Of a stretch of 64,000 nucleotides of DNA, positions 11,463-25,340 are shown piece by piece (the first letter of the stretch is position 1; each line of letters opens with the position of its first letter). The DNA comes from Pyrocephalus nanus (lineage: Eukaryota > Chordata > Aves > Passeriformes > Tyrannidae): the NCBI GenBank assembly GCA_038380795.1, contig CM076271.1, forward strand, positions 17,747,001 to 17,811,000, in the 5' to 3' direction. The notes beneath the pieces were generated by a model, which searched no databases, was not told the origin of the DNA, and was given only the letters and a program-made list of their open reading frames with translations. Position numbers and translations under genes: made by a program.

Positions 11463-14400
11463 ATAAATGTATACCTATTGCTTTTCAAAAGCTTTGTAAA
11501 TCTGGAGCAGGGCTGTAAATGGCATTGTTCATGTGCAATACAGGTGGGCACCACCCCCAGAATTACCAACTGTCAGTGTACCCACTCACCTAAAGAAATA
11601 CTCAGCTTCACTGTACATTTTATAGTTTATTTCTTTCACTTTTATAGCCAGCACAGCACTGATAAATATAGCTGTTTAGCCAAAGTCAATGCACTGGAGG
11701 CAGAAAAGAGATAAACCATGAACTTTTATTTGGATTCCTGCAGCAGTTGTATAAATACCAAAGTCCATTATAAAAATAATGTAAAATAGTCTTTGTAGTG
11801 TTATGATGGCTTTGCAAATCCTTTTAATTACATCTATATTTCCAACTGCTTGCATGTCAGGAAGAGATGGGCTACTGCTAAACATGCCCAGTTTGTTGGG
11901 GTTTCATTCAGCTCTTTGTGTCACCGAAGGATTTTTCAAAACCTCGAGTCTTCTCATCTTGTCAGGGGCTATTATTTTTTTTTTATTCACATGGCAGTTT
12001 AGTAGCAACAGAAAGTGTAAATACATATTTCACTCCCAGGAAAATTGTAGGATCGTTGTCTAAAGCTCTCAAAGGGACTGACAGGGTCCTCAGGTTGTCA
12101 TTTGGAGAATTCCACGTGCAGATGCCATCGGTTGTAGCTCTTTGGGGTTGCTGCATGTTCTGCTCATACAGGGACCAGCACTGAGAGGACCCACCAGAAA
12201 GCGCTGAAAACTTGGAAGAAGGTCTAATGAAAGTTCTAGTTTCCATTTTGTAAACCTCTGGTCCACTTCTGTGGAGCTTTTCCTCGCTCCTCTGATGGAA
12301 ACTGGTTCCCAGGAGCCACGTGTTGCTGCCGAAAGCTGGGGCTTTGGTAAGCACAGGGGGGGAAAAAAAAATCATATTGCACAAAAAGATAGCGATGGAA
12401 AATGTTAACAGCACTGATTGTTTAGGTTTTCTTCCCCTTTGCAAAATGAAACACTTTTAAAATCAAGTATTTTTTTTTTTTCCACTGGCTGCTTTTTGAG
12501 CACGTTTTTTCACCTGGTTCCAATCTAGACTTGCAATGCAAAGAGCAAGAGCATCCAGCACACTTCCAGCACAGCAGGGCTCACTTTTCCCAAATTCCCC
12601 ACCAAATCCTGTGGCTTATCACAAAGGAGCACAGAATAAATACAACTTGATACACAACACAGGAGCATGGAGCAGTTTGGAGTGGGGGTAGCAAAAGGCC
12701 TCCCCTCCAGACTGGTGGTTCAGTGGCTGGAAGACACTGAAACTTCTTTCTCCCTGCTGATTTCCAAATGGATTTACACCAAACAAGAGGGCAGCTGGGG
12801 TCCAGTCCTGCTGAAGAAATGACTTGAGAAGCAGCCCAGCAAAATATCACCAAAGCACAGGACTGGGAGGGCTCAGGGGGGGTGATAAGCACAACCAATA
12901 CCCCTGAACCACCAGGGCATTTGTTGAAACGTGCAGGGGATTCAGCCAGAGCTGTAGCAATCATCCATGGAGCAATGCCACCCATGGGGACAAGGGACAG
13001 AGCTGTCCCTGCCTGTCCCACTGCACCCACAGGGCTCAGTGCCTGCCAAGTGCCCACCCTGGCTGCGCCCCTTCTGCAGCCCCTCAGCGGGAGGGGGCAT
13101 GAAAACCCACCCTAAAAGTCAAATATCCATCAATGGTACAAACCACAAACCCCTCCTGGCACAGCTCGTGACCAAGAGAAACCTGAATTAACAGGGGGAA
13201 GGAGCAAAGTTTAGACAAACCAGGTCCCTTCTGGCTGCTCTGAATTCCAGTGCCCGGGATCCAAGACGCGATTCCTGCCTGGCTTTGCCGTCCTTTCCAC
13301 CGGCTTATCAAAAACTCCGTCTTGAAACAATTTCGTCCTTGAGCAGATTTGTTAAGCAGTGTAATATGAAGATCAAGGAATAAAGATGAGGAAAGGCAAA
13401 ATTAGATTAAGGCTGTAGATAGCGTTTGAGTATAACTAATGCCAAACAGCCAGAGGGCAACATGTCAACAATTTAATGGGGCACAACGTAAAATAATGTT
13501 TTCAAAACAAGGGCTTCATTGGATGCTTCCCCTTTGAATCAGATAAAGTATATCACTACAGAGAGATTTGCTTTGATCTGCTCTGCAGCAGGAAGTCAAG
13601 GGTGTCTAAAGCAGCTATTCAGAGCCTATGAGTAATAGAATTAAACGACTCAGATCTCATCTCTGAGCTCTCAGCGTCCCCCAGATGTGGGGCCAGCCCC
13701 TGGTGTGGGGGGCTGAGCCCCGTGCCCCCAGCTGGCAGCTGAATTGGGTACTAGTTCTGAGCATGGGCTGCTCATGTACAGCCTGCTGTGGGGTCTCCTG
13801 GAGTTGGGGAGAGATCAGAAAGTCAGGATCTCTGCACCCATGTTTGTGCAGAAAGCATCTCTGCTTCTAGAAAGCCAAGGCAGGACCTACCTCCGTAAAG
13901 GATTCCTCCTGCACAAATTAATTCACGTTAGTTCCAGGCACAACTAGATATTTGTGAAACTTGATCACTGTGAGGATGATTTAACCCCAAAGCCATTTCC
14001 CACTCATGCTGGTGGTAACAAGCCCAAACTCTGCCATGCCTTTTGCTGTGGCTTGCAGAGGGGCCAGTTTTACCAGCTCTCTTATTCCAGTGGGCGAGAA
14101 AGATGCTTGTGAGGCACAGCACTCCCCTGCCAGGCAAACAGAAAGACAAGCTGGGGGAATGAAGGCAAATAACAGGGGAAAAGATTAAACCAGAGCATCA
14201 GGCACGTTTCTGATGGCTGCAGTACACCCACAGCACACCATGGTGTTTCACTGCCTGTCTCTGCTCTCCCAGCTGTAAAATTCAACTGGAAAGAAGTGCC
14301 ACCCAAAACACCTCCAGAAGGTCCCACCACAGAAGATGCCATCTCCCAAACCAGGAGACAATTGCAGCAGGCTTGCTCTTGGCAGGACACCGTGCAGCAG

Positions 14401-17400
14401 CCTCAGCACTCTCCCAGAGCACAGATTTTAGGAGCAAGAGGAGGTTAAGAGCCCCTGCAGGCACCACTGGGCAGAGTCTCTGCTGTGCAGAGCCCTGAGC
14501 TCCTCGGCCACGGAGCTTCCAGGGCTGCCAGAGCTGCACAGGGGCCTCTGGGGACTGCCTGGGAATGAAGGCAATAATAGGACTCATTTATCTTTGAGAT
14601 GTCACCCTGATAACAGCCTGCTGGTGTGTTGCAGGCACACACTGGGTTGCTGCTGCGCTCGCTGACTGCTGGTTCTGCTGGGAGAGGGCAGCTGGCACAG
14701 GGTCCCTCTGCACCCCCTGGATCGGGGGAGGTTTGAAGAATTGTAGCCTTCTCCAGTTTAAAAATGTTGGGAGATTTTTGTTAGTTTGTTTTTTGTGCTT
14801 ATTTTTCGCTCCTGCAGGGAGAAACAGGCTGTATGCAGCCCTGTTAAGGGGTACACACCTCATCCATCTCAGCCAGGCAGTTCCTGGTCAGGTTTAATTT
14901 ACCTCAGGCATGAGGAGTTCACCATTTCTCTGGGTATTCAGGATTGCTCTCCCATCACCCACTCATCTTTCCCTCCCAAATGACCTGATGATGTAGGTAC
15001 CAATTTATCTGCCCGCTTCAGCCAGTGTCCCTGCAGCCCTTCAGTGCCCTCAGAGGTTTCTCCCAGGAACCAGCCTCCCAAAACTCCAGGGCATGGTCAG
15101 GCATCTGCCCAAATTCCCTGTTTGCACACAGAAGCACCAGTGAGGCCGTGGCTGGGATGCACCTTCACTTTGCTCATGATGCTTTTCCAGGAGCTTCTTA
15201 AAGCATCAAGTTTCGCATCTGTTCATCAACTTTGTTTTCTTGGCCTCCAAGGAGCAGTTTGCTTTTGCAGGCTGTCACATCTCAATTAGCTCTGTGCCCC
15301 CGGGTGTGACACGGGGTCACCAGGTCTCCACAGCTTTGTAGCTTTAGCATGGAGAGGTAAATACATCTGCAGGCCCCGGCAGGGCTTGGAGCTGCCCCTT
15401 CCCTGCAAGGGACTGGCCCTGGAGCAGGAGCACGGAGCTGTAGGTGCCCCTCAGATGGAGACAGAAGCCTCTCCTCATTCCAGCTGCCCTAACAGAAAGG
15501 CAGTTTGGCAGAGGCAACACTCAGCAGTGACCTGCCTGGGCCACATCCAGTGACAGCCCTCAACTGCAAATGCTGCAGACAGGCAGGTCCAAACCTTGCT
15601 TCTCACATTTTGTAGCGCTTTCTGCAGACAACAGAGCCTCTGCCTTGGAGACCAGCATTTAAAAGGAAACCAAATACCAAGAGGACCCATAAAATCTCTG
15701 CCTCCCACTGCTGGAGCAGCCCCAGTTACTTGTCTGGCAGCAGCTTCTTCCAGCTCTCAGCTTATCCCTCCTACAGCCCAGCAACCCCAACCCACTGCCT
15801 CTCGGAATGCTGAACCCCTCCATACCTCCTTCTCCATCACCAGAGTGATGGAGGAGGATTACCTTACCCCAACAGCTCAGACAGCTCCATGGCTCTGACT
15901 CTAAATCCAGAGGCTGAAGAGGGGGAAGGCAAAGCCAGAGTAAATCCACGGGCTGCACGCTGCAAGGCGAGCTCAGGGAAGGAGAACAAATTTAGCCCTG
16001 ACTCATCCAGGATAAATTTGCCACCTTCAGTGGGGCTTGTCGGAGGTGCAGAGCTCTGAGTAGCTCTGGGGGACTGGGGAGGGTTTGGCTGCCAACCTGC
16101 TCTGTGCTCAGTGACCCATCATCTCCCGGGAGGGAGCTCTGAGCTGGGGCTTTGCCCATCTCTCGCTCACAGGGTGGTACCACGGCGGTTTTGCAGCTGT
16201 GGCAGGGAGGGTGGAACCAGGCTGATGGCTAATTACTGAAGCTTGTAATCAGAGAGAGGCATCGCTGAGGTTTCTGTGCCCAGAGAGCTCCAACTGGCTG
16301 TCCTGACATTTTGATGCCAATTACCAAAATGCCCGCACTAGAAATAGCTGTAATTGATACAGCAGGTCAGCACGTGTTAATGAAGCTGAAATTGAGACAA
16401 AAATGGAAAGGAAATTTTGTGGGAACGTGAACATTTTTTCCCCTCGCTCTAATAGCTGGATGCAACCATGTGTTATTCGTGGCTGTTTTTTTTTCAAATA
16501 CAGATGCTTTTTGTGAGGCAGAGATGCCACATTTTGCATCCCATGGGCTGGCACGGACCAGGCAGGGCAGGATTAACTGGATGCCCACAGCCCCCCAGGC
16601 CCACAGGGACAGACAGGCCCCATCCTCCCCATCCCACCCCAAGGTGGGTGGTGCAAGACAAAACAGCCAGGGTGGCTTTTTTTCCTCAAGCAACCCAGCC
16701 AAGGAGCAGATGGAGGGGAAAACCCCTCCTCTCAATTCCTGCTAGACTAACATTTTACCTGCAAAATTGAGGTAGGAGGCTTTTAAATGACTTGTAGGTG
16801 GATCTGGTTCTAGAAACAGCTCTGTTTTACGACAAGTCTTTGCTGTTTGAGGATGGAGGGTGTAGTAGCAAACACAGAAACAGTTAACTGCAGCCTGGGG
16901 TTCCTGCCTGCTCTCCCCAGGCTGCTGAAACGTAGAGATTCAGGGGCCACAGTCACAAATTTACCATTAAAACAAATGCCTGTTTCATCCTTTTCGAGGG
17001 AGGGTTTTCTTTAAAGCTTTCATCCTGGCAGAGATGTTTGAGGAGCTAAAAATAGGCAGCAAAGTCACGTGAGAACCTCCGGATGTGAGAAATCACATAA
17101 AAGATACGAGCGCGAGTCCCTGTTTCCTTGGAAATAATAGTAGTAGTAATTCTTGAATGTGAGGTTGTAATGGCAAGATCTGAAAACTGGCCCCTTGTTC
17201 TCTGAAACCCTCTGTGGGGCAGCCAGGGCAGGGTAAAACCAGATGCCAAGGGAATAAAGTGTCCTGGAGCACAGCCCTGGGCGAGGAAAAGCCTCCCTTG
17301 CAGAGCTCCCGAGAACCAGCCCGTGCCAGAGGTTTCCATGCGTGCAGGATTGGACCCAGAGCTGCTGCATCCCAGAGCTCACATCCCCAGAGGGAATGTG

Positions 17401-20400
17401 AGGGCTCAGGCAGAGGGGATGGCACAGAGCTCTCCAGACATCCAGCACGGGGTGGTGAAATTTTGGTTGAAGGTTTCGGTTTGGGAAGATCCCGAAGGAA
17501 ACCCCTCGGCCACCGCACCCCCGAATTTCAGGTCTGGATTTAAATTCAGATTTCCAGCTGGTGCTGGATCAGAGGGCTGGCTCCAAGCCTGGGATTTGGA
17601 CACCTCTGGGCAGTTTCCAGATTGGGAGTAAAAGCAGTGGCACGAGCCATCCCTGGTGGGAGTCAGCGAGCTCAATGACAGCAGTAAAGGGCTCTCACCC
17701 CTCCACATGAAATTTTAACATCCCCAGACTGAGCACCTGAAGTCACTGACCACACTTAACTCCAGCCAGTTCCCAGGGACCTGGGAGATGCTGAGCATCA
17801 TTAAAAGGAACATGATGAGCTGCAGGATGAGACAGAGGGGTCCCTGCAGCCACCATGGGGTGCAGGCACAGAGCCACCCTCCAGCAAAACTGCAGCCCCA
17901 GGTCCTGCTCCCATCCCTGCCTCACACTCCATTTCCCACTCCTGCACTGCCAGCTTGAGCTACACACTGCCTCCTATAAATCCTCCCTAAGTGAGCATCA
18001 GCATTTAATTTATTTCAGGAAGACTGAGTGCTCTGCCTGTGCGGATTCTGCACGGGAAGCACGGGTGAGGACCAGTACTCAGATCCCAAAGCCAAATGCT
18101 CACCAGTCAGTAAATGCCAGAAAAAAAGGTTCCATAACCCATCCTGCCAAGTCAGAGCTTGGCACTATAAGACAGCGGTGCTCAAACTTTTCACTAAAGC
18201 AGTTCCCAGTGCCAAGCATGTTGTTGGGCATCGCTGTGAGTCACCTATAGGCACGAGAGCAGATGTGGCTAAAATCCTTTCACTGCCGTGATTGCAAAAG
18301 AGAATCTACTGGCAGTGGAAAACCGCCAAATTTTTCAGATTTTTGATCTGGGAATGTTGTTCCCCTGGGCTAGAGAAATGTCACTCTTTTCCTCGCTCCT
18401 CCTCCCTTTTTCTTCCATCCTTTCATTTTTATTTTTTTGCTACCATCACAACCAACAGCAAAAGGAATTCTTCATTCCTTTCACCAGGAAACAAGAATGA
18501 AAGCGAGAGGAGCAGGAGCACCCTCACCAGCACCAGGATCACTCCTCTGAGCACTGAGCTGCATCCTGGAAAGGTGGTACCCAGCACTCAGCAGGGGCAG
18601 CAGACAAGATGCTGCAGAGCCCTCACCTGAATGTTATACTCAGGCTCAGCAGAAAAGCCTCAAAATCAACCACAAGCACAGATTTTGCTGAAATGATCCT
18701 CGTGCCAGATGCTCCAGCAGCCCACCATGGCCTGTCCATTGCTCAGTTTGCCAGATGCCTTCATGAGGTTTTGTTCTGGATGACCAGAAACTGAATTAGG
18801 CTGCATCCAAAGAGCTGGTGTAAGGTTGCTAGGAGATTCCTCTGTCTGCAAGGAGCTGGCAGTCACAGGAGTTACTGATGGGTGCAGGATGCAGAGATAA
18901 GGTTTTCTCATTCTGCATAGGTGATTTGGGCATCTCTGTGCTCACTATTGGGGCAAAAAGACTTTGGCTCAACTTTGAAATGGATGAAGCTCAGGATCAG
19001 GATGGGAGGGGGGTGCTGGTGAAGCCAAGGAGCAGTGCCCACAAGGAGAAACAAGCTGTGGGACAACAGAGGCCCCAAAATCAGATCCCACTCCTAAGTT
19101 AAAAAAAAAAAAAAAAATTCCATCTTTGATGTAAAGTGCTCTTCTGGCAGGGAAAATGGCTTTTCCTTCCCCAGGGCAGTGTAATTTGAGTGAAATCTTT
19201 GTTCTGCCTGACAGCAGGTACTGCCCATGAACCCAAGATGATGCCCCAAATATTGGGGGCCAATTGTCCTCACCTGGCTGCACCAGTGCTGCATCTCCTG
19301 GCAGCAGGGCATGGTGGCCACTGTCCCTGTGCCCTACAGTGCTGGCAGGCACTGAAAGGTGCTACAGGTTAATTAGCACTTACTCATTAGGGCTGGTGCC
19401 AGAGGCCTTTGCTGGGAACAGCAGGGAAGTGAAAACAGCTGCTGGAGCAGCCAGGGCTGGAAGGGGAGAAGGCAGGAGGTGACTGAGCAGGGGGGGATTT
19501 CAGCTGGGATTTAGAGAGCACTCCTTTGAATTCTACCTTTTGCTAATAAAATGATGCTATCCAAAAAAGGTGAGCTTTGAGGCTTTGACAAACACGTTTG
19601 CTTTAATGAGGCTGGCCAGGGACCACACAAATGTCACCCTTGAGTGCAGCTGGTACGAGACAGAGAAACCAAGTGGAGTGAGGAGGCAGTTAAGGCAAAA
19701 AAATGAGTAATGGACATTAAAACCAGCTCCTTGACAAGATGCAATGCTCCAAAGTCTTGAGCACGTGCTCACCTGCAGCTGTTCCAGTTTCAGTGGCAGT
19801 GCTGGCATTTTTGGTCCCCTCAGGGGCTGTAGAGATGTTGATTCAACAGGTTTTTTCCACGATGGACTGGGGTGCTGTGGTGCTCAGCAAGTGGCCTCCA
19901 CTTCAAAATCAGGCTTCAGTTGCTGTGACAAGGCAAACCAAGTCCTAATTAATCACATCCTGCTGTACAGGGCACATCCAGATTCCTCAGAGACCCCACC
20001 TGAGAGGGCAAACAATATACATGTACCCATATATTTTTCAGCAGTGTGCCCCATTTTTGGCACCCATGCACTTTTTTGGGTGGAGGAATTTCCACACCGA
20101 TGCCTAGAAGGACAGGATGCAAAGCTCTGCCTCAACACCCTCTGAAAAGCTAAAACAGAGCGAAAAAAAACTAAAGTGAGGGCAAGCCCGAGCTCTTGAG
20201 CATCCCACCAGCACAGCAAGTGTCCCTGCAAGGCCCTGAAGTATTTGGGGTCCTGCTCAGCACCCCGCTTTCTGCCCTGATCCTCAGGCTGAGTGAGAGA
20301 CCTCCAGCTGCTGAGGAAGCAGGAACGTGCTGCTCACTGCCTTGCAGGATCTTGGCTCGTAAGAGCAATTGGCGCAGAGTCATCCTTATCAGCTAGCACA

Positions 20401-22289
20401 TTAATCTTAATTAACAGATCGACAGCAACAGTTCCTCCCTGAAGCTCCCCTGAGCATTCCCAGCCTTTGCTGTGCTGCTGCTCCAGCATCAGCACCGTTC
20501 CCTTTGCTGTGCCATCGCTCCAGCATCGCCGTAGTTCCCTGCACGGGGAAAAGGCCAAATCCTGCACAGAACCAGAGAGGCTGCACTGGATCCAGCTCTC
20601 CAGTTGCTCTCCTGGAGGCCCAGCTGTACCCAGCTGAGAGTCCAGAAGCACATCCATTCCTATGTGGGACAAAGGATCAGGAGCATCCCCTCCATCCCAG
20701 CATCCCAGATCCTGGGTTTGGCTCTGATGTAGCACCCATCGCCCCTGAGCTGCCTCACCTCCTTTGTCCGGGGTCAGACCTCAGAGAGGAATGTTTGCAT
20801 GTTTCTGGGAAGGAGGATCTATTAAAAAAGAAGAAAAGAAAGCACACTTAAAGAGGTGATCTTTGAAAACATGGTAACATCGCTCCAAATCAAACCCCAA
20901 CAGCAGGGCCCCTCTCACCTTCTGCTCCCTGCTGCTGTCAGGGCTGGAAAATCAGGGCCAACTGTCCCAGGATCAATTCCCACCCTTGTGCCTGGATCTG
21001 ATCTGCTCATCATGCAGGAACAGCACTAAGGGTGAGAGCTCCAACCAGCAGGGACCCTGCTTGGATGGGACCACAGACCCCACAGCCCTGCCACCAGCTG
21101 GGGTCAGACCCCCAGACTGGGGCCAGGGGCAGCACATCCAGACTCTGAAGAGGCAAAGGCTGTAACTGGGGGCACACAAGTGAAGAGAAGCAATGAAGTG
21201 GCTGAGGCAAAAAAGAAAAGCAACAACCTCTGGCCGCTGGGGTGTGAATTTAGGGCACAGTCATCCCTGACATGTAGTTAAAGGGCATGGGGACAGCATC
21301 CATCACACCTTGTCTGAGCACTGCCCAGGTGGGGTGCAGAGCCAGGACAGCTCAAACCTGGCAGAGCTCAGAGGAGGAGAATGTAATTTTCTTAGGGAAA
21401 AAAGAACAAACAGAAAAACCACAAACCAACAAAACCCAACAAAAAGCACCCCAAACATTTCTCTTGTCCAGCAAATCCCAGCATCTCTGCCCAGACTGGA
21501 CCCTGGGGTCAGGCAGTGGTGGACTCAGGGCTGGTGCCAAGCCTGAGGTGTCAGAAAGATGCCACATTTAACCAGAGGTGGCATCACCAGGGGTGAGGCA
21601 GGGCCAAGGGGACAGGCAGAGGAGCCAGGGTAACCCAGACCTTGTCATAATGCTTTCAGCTTCTCATTATTCCTCTTCTCCTCTTGGCAGCCCAAGGCAG
21701 GGCTGAGAAAACAGAGCCAGACACATGCTGGAAGAGGTGCTTTATGTCACATTGCTTCAGCTCAATGCTCAAAATGCAGACAGAGGTACAAGCAGGGCAT
21801 GGAGGCTCCAGGCCTGAAACAGGGTCCCTGAGGATTAGGAGAGGATGAAGTAAAGGTATTAATTTAAGTTCCAGACCAAGGAAGGTTTTTTTGGTTCACC
21901 TTACACTAATTTTTTACTAAATAAATACACATTAACCCTCAAGACGATTTTGCAACCAAACAAGAATTCAATTTTCTTAAACCATAATGTCACAGCACAG
22001 CTTAAGGTCCAAATATTTTTAAAATGTGAACCTGGAGTTCAGCTTCTCCGTTTGCACAGATGCTACCAGAAGAGCAGCACAGTTTGCAGAAGTTCCTTTC
22101 CAGGGATTCTCAGTGTTTGCAGAAGTTGGAGCACCACATCAGGAACAGAGAGAGGTCAGCTCCAGGCACTGACTGCTTAAGTCACTGACTGAAGTGTTTT
22201 TCCAACACAGGAGAGGAAAAAAAAACCTCATCTCAGCTGAAATACCAAGGCTTTAAAAATTAGTTGCTGTTCATGTGCAGTAGCTCTTG
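11463..22289. other. Intergenic DNA, no gene recognised
   Basis: Mostly unique sequence with moderate G+C and occasional A/T tracts (12470-12480, 19101-19117). The stretch 13320-13660 is free of simple repeats, A+T-leaning and rich in homeodomain- and GATA-like cores, giving it a conserved-element look. Long frames on both strands (158 codons at 12581-13057 minus, 153 codons at 11983-12444 minus) resemble no known protein. Confidence 0.65.
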
Positions 22290-22440
22290 TTATTGAAAAC
22301 ACCATAAAAGTTTTACTGTGCTGACTTAGGGTGCATGTAAAGAACCTCGCTTGTCTTGACAGGCCATAAAGGAGCTTTTATGACCTATTGGGTCAATGAT
22401 TTGCAAAGAAGGATTTACGCTGCTGTCCAGGGCTGGGATG
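22290..22440. promoter_or_regulatory. Candidate regulatory element: HOX/CDX-type cluster and everted nuclear-receptor half sites
   Basis: CCATAAA at 22302-22308, CATAAA at 22365-22370 and the inverted TTTATG at 22377-22382 lie within 80 bp. TGACCT (22381-22386) and GGGTCA (22390-22395) follow as an everted repeat with three-base spacing, overlapping the last HOX/CDX-type site. Regulatory function is inferred from motif density only. Confidence 0.3.
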
Positions 22441-25021
22441 TGCTGCCTGGAGTGGGAACACACCAAAAATGGCACACAGGGCTGAGAGGTGGACTTGCTA
22501 TGGAATAAACAAAGTGTATATCCAGCATGACTGTGTACACAGACTGTGCTAGCTCAGAAGGGCATGGGATTATGTGCTGAGTGGGTTTAACTGATTGACC
22601 TTTATTCTCTGGGGGGTTTAGTGGAGTTTTAGGAGAAGAAAACCTTACCCATGCATGTGTTCAGCTCTCCCCCAAGGTTAAAGCTTCAGAAATCCAGGCT
22701 GAATCCCCAGTGTTGCAACTGCTTTATCTTTTATCACAAGGTGTCTGGAAAGCATCATCTCCACTGGTGCAAGGTTCACTTTCAACACAATCCTGGAGTA
22801 ACTCAAGGAAGACGAAGACCTGACTTAGTGAAATATCATCACCTTGGACTGATGCTGCCAGGTCTGCTTAGGACAGATGAAGTGGTGCAAGAAAAAGCCC
22901 TGCTGTGCCAGCAGCCCTTGTGTCAGGGCTCGTTTACCTTTATGAAACACTGGCATCCATCTGCACACACAAGGGCAGAGCACTGCAGCTGCAAACAAAG
23001 TGCCAGTGAGATCCAAATATGCACCTCCAGCCCTGTAAGAGGGGCCCGGGACCACCTGCAAGTGACTGTAAAAGGGACTAAATCCCCAGTGCCCCCCTCC
23101 TGGGACACCACAGCTGGGCACAGAGCTCTCAGTCACCCAGAGCACCCACTGCCCTCCCTGCCCTGCAGGGCTCAGCCGGTGCCAGCCCAGGAGGGAGCAG
23201 GATGATGCCCAGTGGATACAGAGCCCCAGGGAGCTGCACTCCCAGCCCAGAGCCTGCAGGAGAGAGAGGAGATGGCAGCCCAGGCAGATCAAACGCTTCA
23301 AATGTTTCTCTCCTGAGTGCCAGTGTGTGCTGAGAGGAAAACTGGTGAAGTATTAAGTGCTGGAGGGTAGAAGGATCTTCCAGCCAGGCACTCGCAGCTC
23401 CCTGGGGCGATGTCTGGAGGGTCCTTGAGGGATGAGGAACCCCTTCAGCTCACCCAGGTGTCCCCACTGCTGTGGGGATGCTCGTGCAAGTCAGATTCTT
23501 GAAGTGGGACCCTTCCAGCCTCTTCAAGGAACAGCACTCACTCTCCCTCCTCCAGCTCCCACCCCACCCACAGGGTCACAGCTCATCACAGGCTCTGAGG
23601 TGGCTGCACTCCCTCCACAAAGCCTTTTTCCTTCAGCCCTCAACATCCTCTTGGATTGAACCAGATTTGCTGCACACGTGGCAACCAAATGAAATGGTTT
23701 CTTTGGCAACAATAACGAAAGCTTAGAAAAAAATTTGCTTTCTGTCTCCTGTGACTCCAGCAGCCCAGGTAACAGAGTGGGAAGCAGAGCAACTGCAAGC
23801 ATCTGCCTTGAATTACTGCCTCTGATAGGAATCAGACATGCACTCCAGCATGTCTGCTGCACGTTTATTTATTTATTTGGGGCCTGATTGATTTAAAGAC
23901 TCCCTATTGCCCGAGCAGCAGCATGGCACAGTAATTCACTTGATCTCTGATTTATATTTCATGTTCAAGTGAAGCAGGATGCTTCTGCCCAGCATAAGAG
24001 CTCTATGTGCCAGTGCTGTGCTCTGCAGCTTCAGAGAGCCTGGGCATGCACAGAAGCAAAAGCTGAGGCTGCAGAAGGGAGTAACCACAAGATAAAAGCC
24101 CTCTTATACGTACAAAATTACATGGCCAGGGTCACAAACCAAAACAGGCAAATCCCTGTCCCTGTTTGCCCCCCTTGCCCCATGCTCAGTCCCAGGCTGT
24201 GTTTTCCAGCTTGGGTGCATCCCTTCTCACCTTCTTCCCAAACTGCTCCCCTCACCCCACAGCTCCCACAGAGATCCAGGGGTCAGTGGTGTTCAGCCCT
24301 CAGCTCTCCAGCCTTTCTGGGATGCTGGAAGACTCCAAGGCTTTTGTAGCTCAACGGGAGAGAACACAAGGGCCAAGGCTTAACTCCTCCACTTTGGCCC
24401 TGCTGGGCCCTGCATTTCCACTCTGACCTTATGCCAACTGCCCTGGCAGCTCTGGAGGCAGAGGGTGAGGTACCTGCCCCTAATGAAGTCCCTCTGTGCT
24501 TCTGCCTCCCATATGGGGAAATTATCAAAGATCTCCCCACTGCACTGCAAAGGGGAGGGAGGCCCCAGGAGGGGTGAGACAGGAGGGGATTCATGAGTTG
24601 GAAGGGGGATACAATCAACCAGAGAGTCTGTCCTTTCCCCCACTAGCATCATCCTTCCCCTGCGGCCCCTCTGAGACATCCCAAAGTACTTCAGCTCCAA
24701 GTGGAGAGGCTTGTGAACCCCCTGGGAGAAAGGGCCAGCAGTGACCCCCCCACACCCCATATCCCATTACCCTCTGGGTGCCAAGGGCTTCAGGCTCCTC
24801 CAGGTGCTTTGTTACCACACGGGTGGCACCAAAAATAGACATCAGCTATTTTAAACCTCTCTCCCCTCCTTTTTACAGAAATTGTTACACGGAGCAGAGT
24901 TAAGATCTGCTATTCTCTGCTCCGCTTCCCACTTGGAAATACCTTCTAGAATTTAAGGAGGATAAAAATAGTAGCATTCAATGGGAATAGGAGAGAGCTC
25001 TTGTCTTCAGAAGACACCGCA
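22441..25021. other. Intergenic DNA, no gene recognised
   Basis: Contains the longest open frame of the window (184 codons at 22651-23205 plus), overlapped by a 158-codon frame on the other strand. Its predicted protein resembles nothing I know and its composition is that of translated non-coding DNA. No other feature was recognised. Confidence 0.65.
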
Positions 25022-25340
25022 ATCACGCAGCGCCCGCTCCCGGGCCCTCGGCCGCCGTGAATAGCTCTGCCAGTTGATCTCCTTCAAAGCGTTGCTGAAT
25101 GAGGTCTTAGCCTCGTAATTTAAGGGGATGAAGTCCTTCCTAAGGCTGTGAAAAATCTGGCCTTCCCAGATCCATTATTTTATGTTAACTCCTCCTGGAC
25201 AGCCTAATTAGACAGGGGGGGCAAGGGCTGTTTCCTCCTCCCTCTGTTATCCACGGCCCTTTCTCCTCCTGTAAGAGATTTTATTTGTGCTGCATGGAAG
25301 TTTTATCAACTGCCTTTATAGCCCTCCCTGCACTAAATCA
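25022..25340. promoter_or_regulatory. Candidate regulatory element: CpG cluster followed by CNE-like sequence
   Basis: Seven to eight CpG in about 40 bp (25025-25060) precede some 270 bp with few simple repeats, a CCTAATTAGA homeodomain core near 25204-25213 and a TTATTTTATGTTAAC stretch. It looks like evolutionarily constrained non-coding DNA, but no alignment was possible. Confidence 0.25.

Noticed and set aside
12581..13057. 158-codon open frame on the minus strand
   Set aside because: No family recognised; no plausible start context or neighbouring exons.
22651..23205. 184-codon open frame on the plus strand, longest in the window
   Set aside because: No recognisable domain or homology, an equally long frame on the opposite strand (22825-23301), and composition typical of translated G+C-moderate non-coding DNA.
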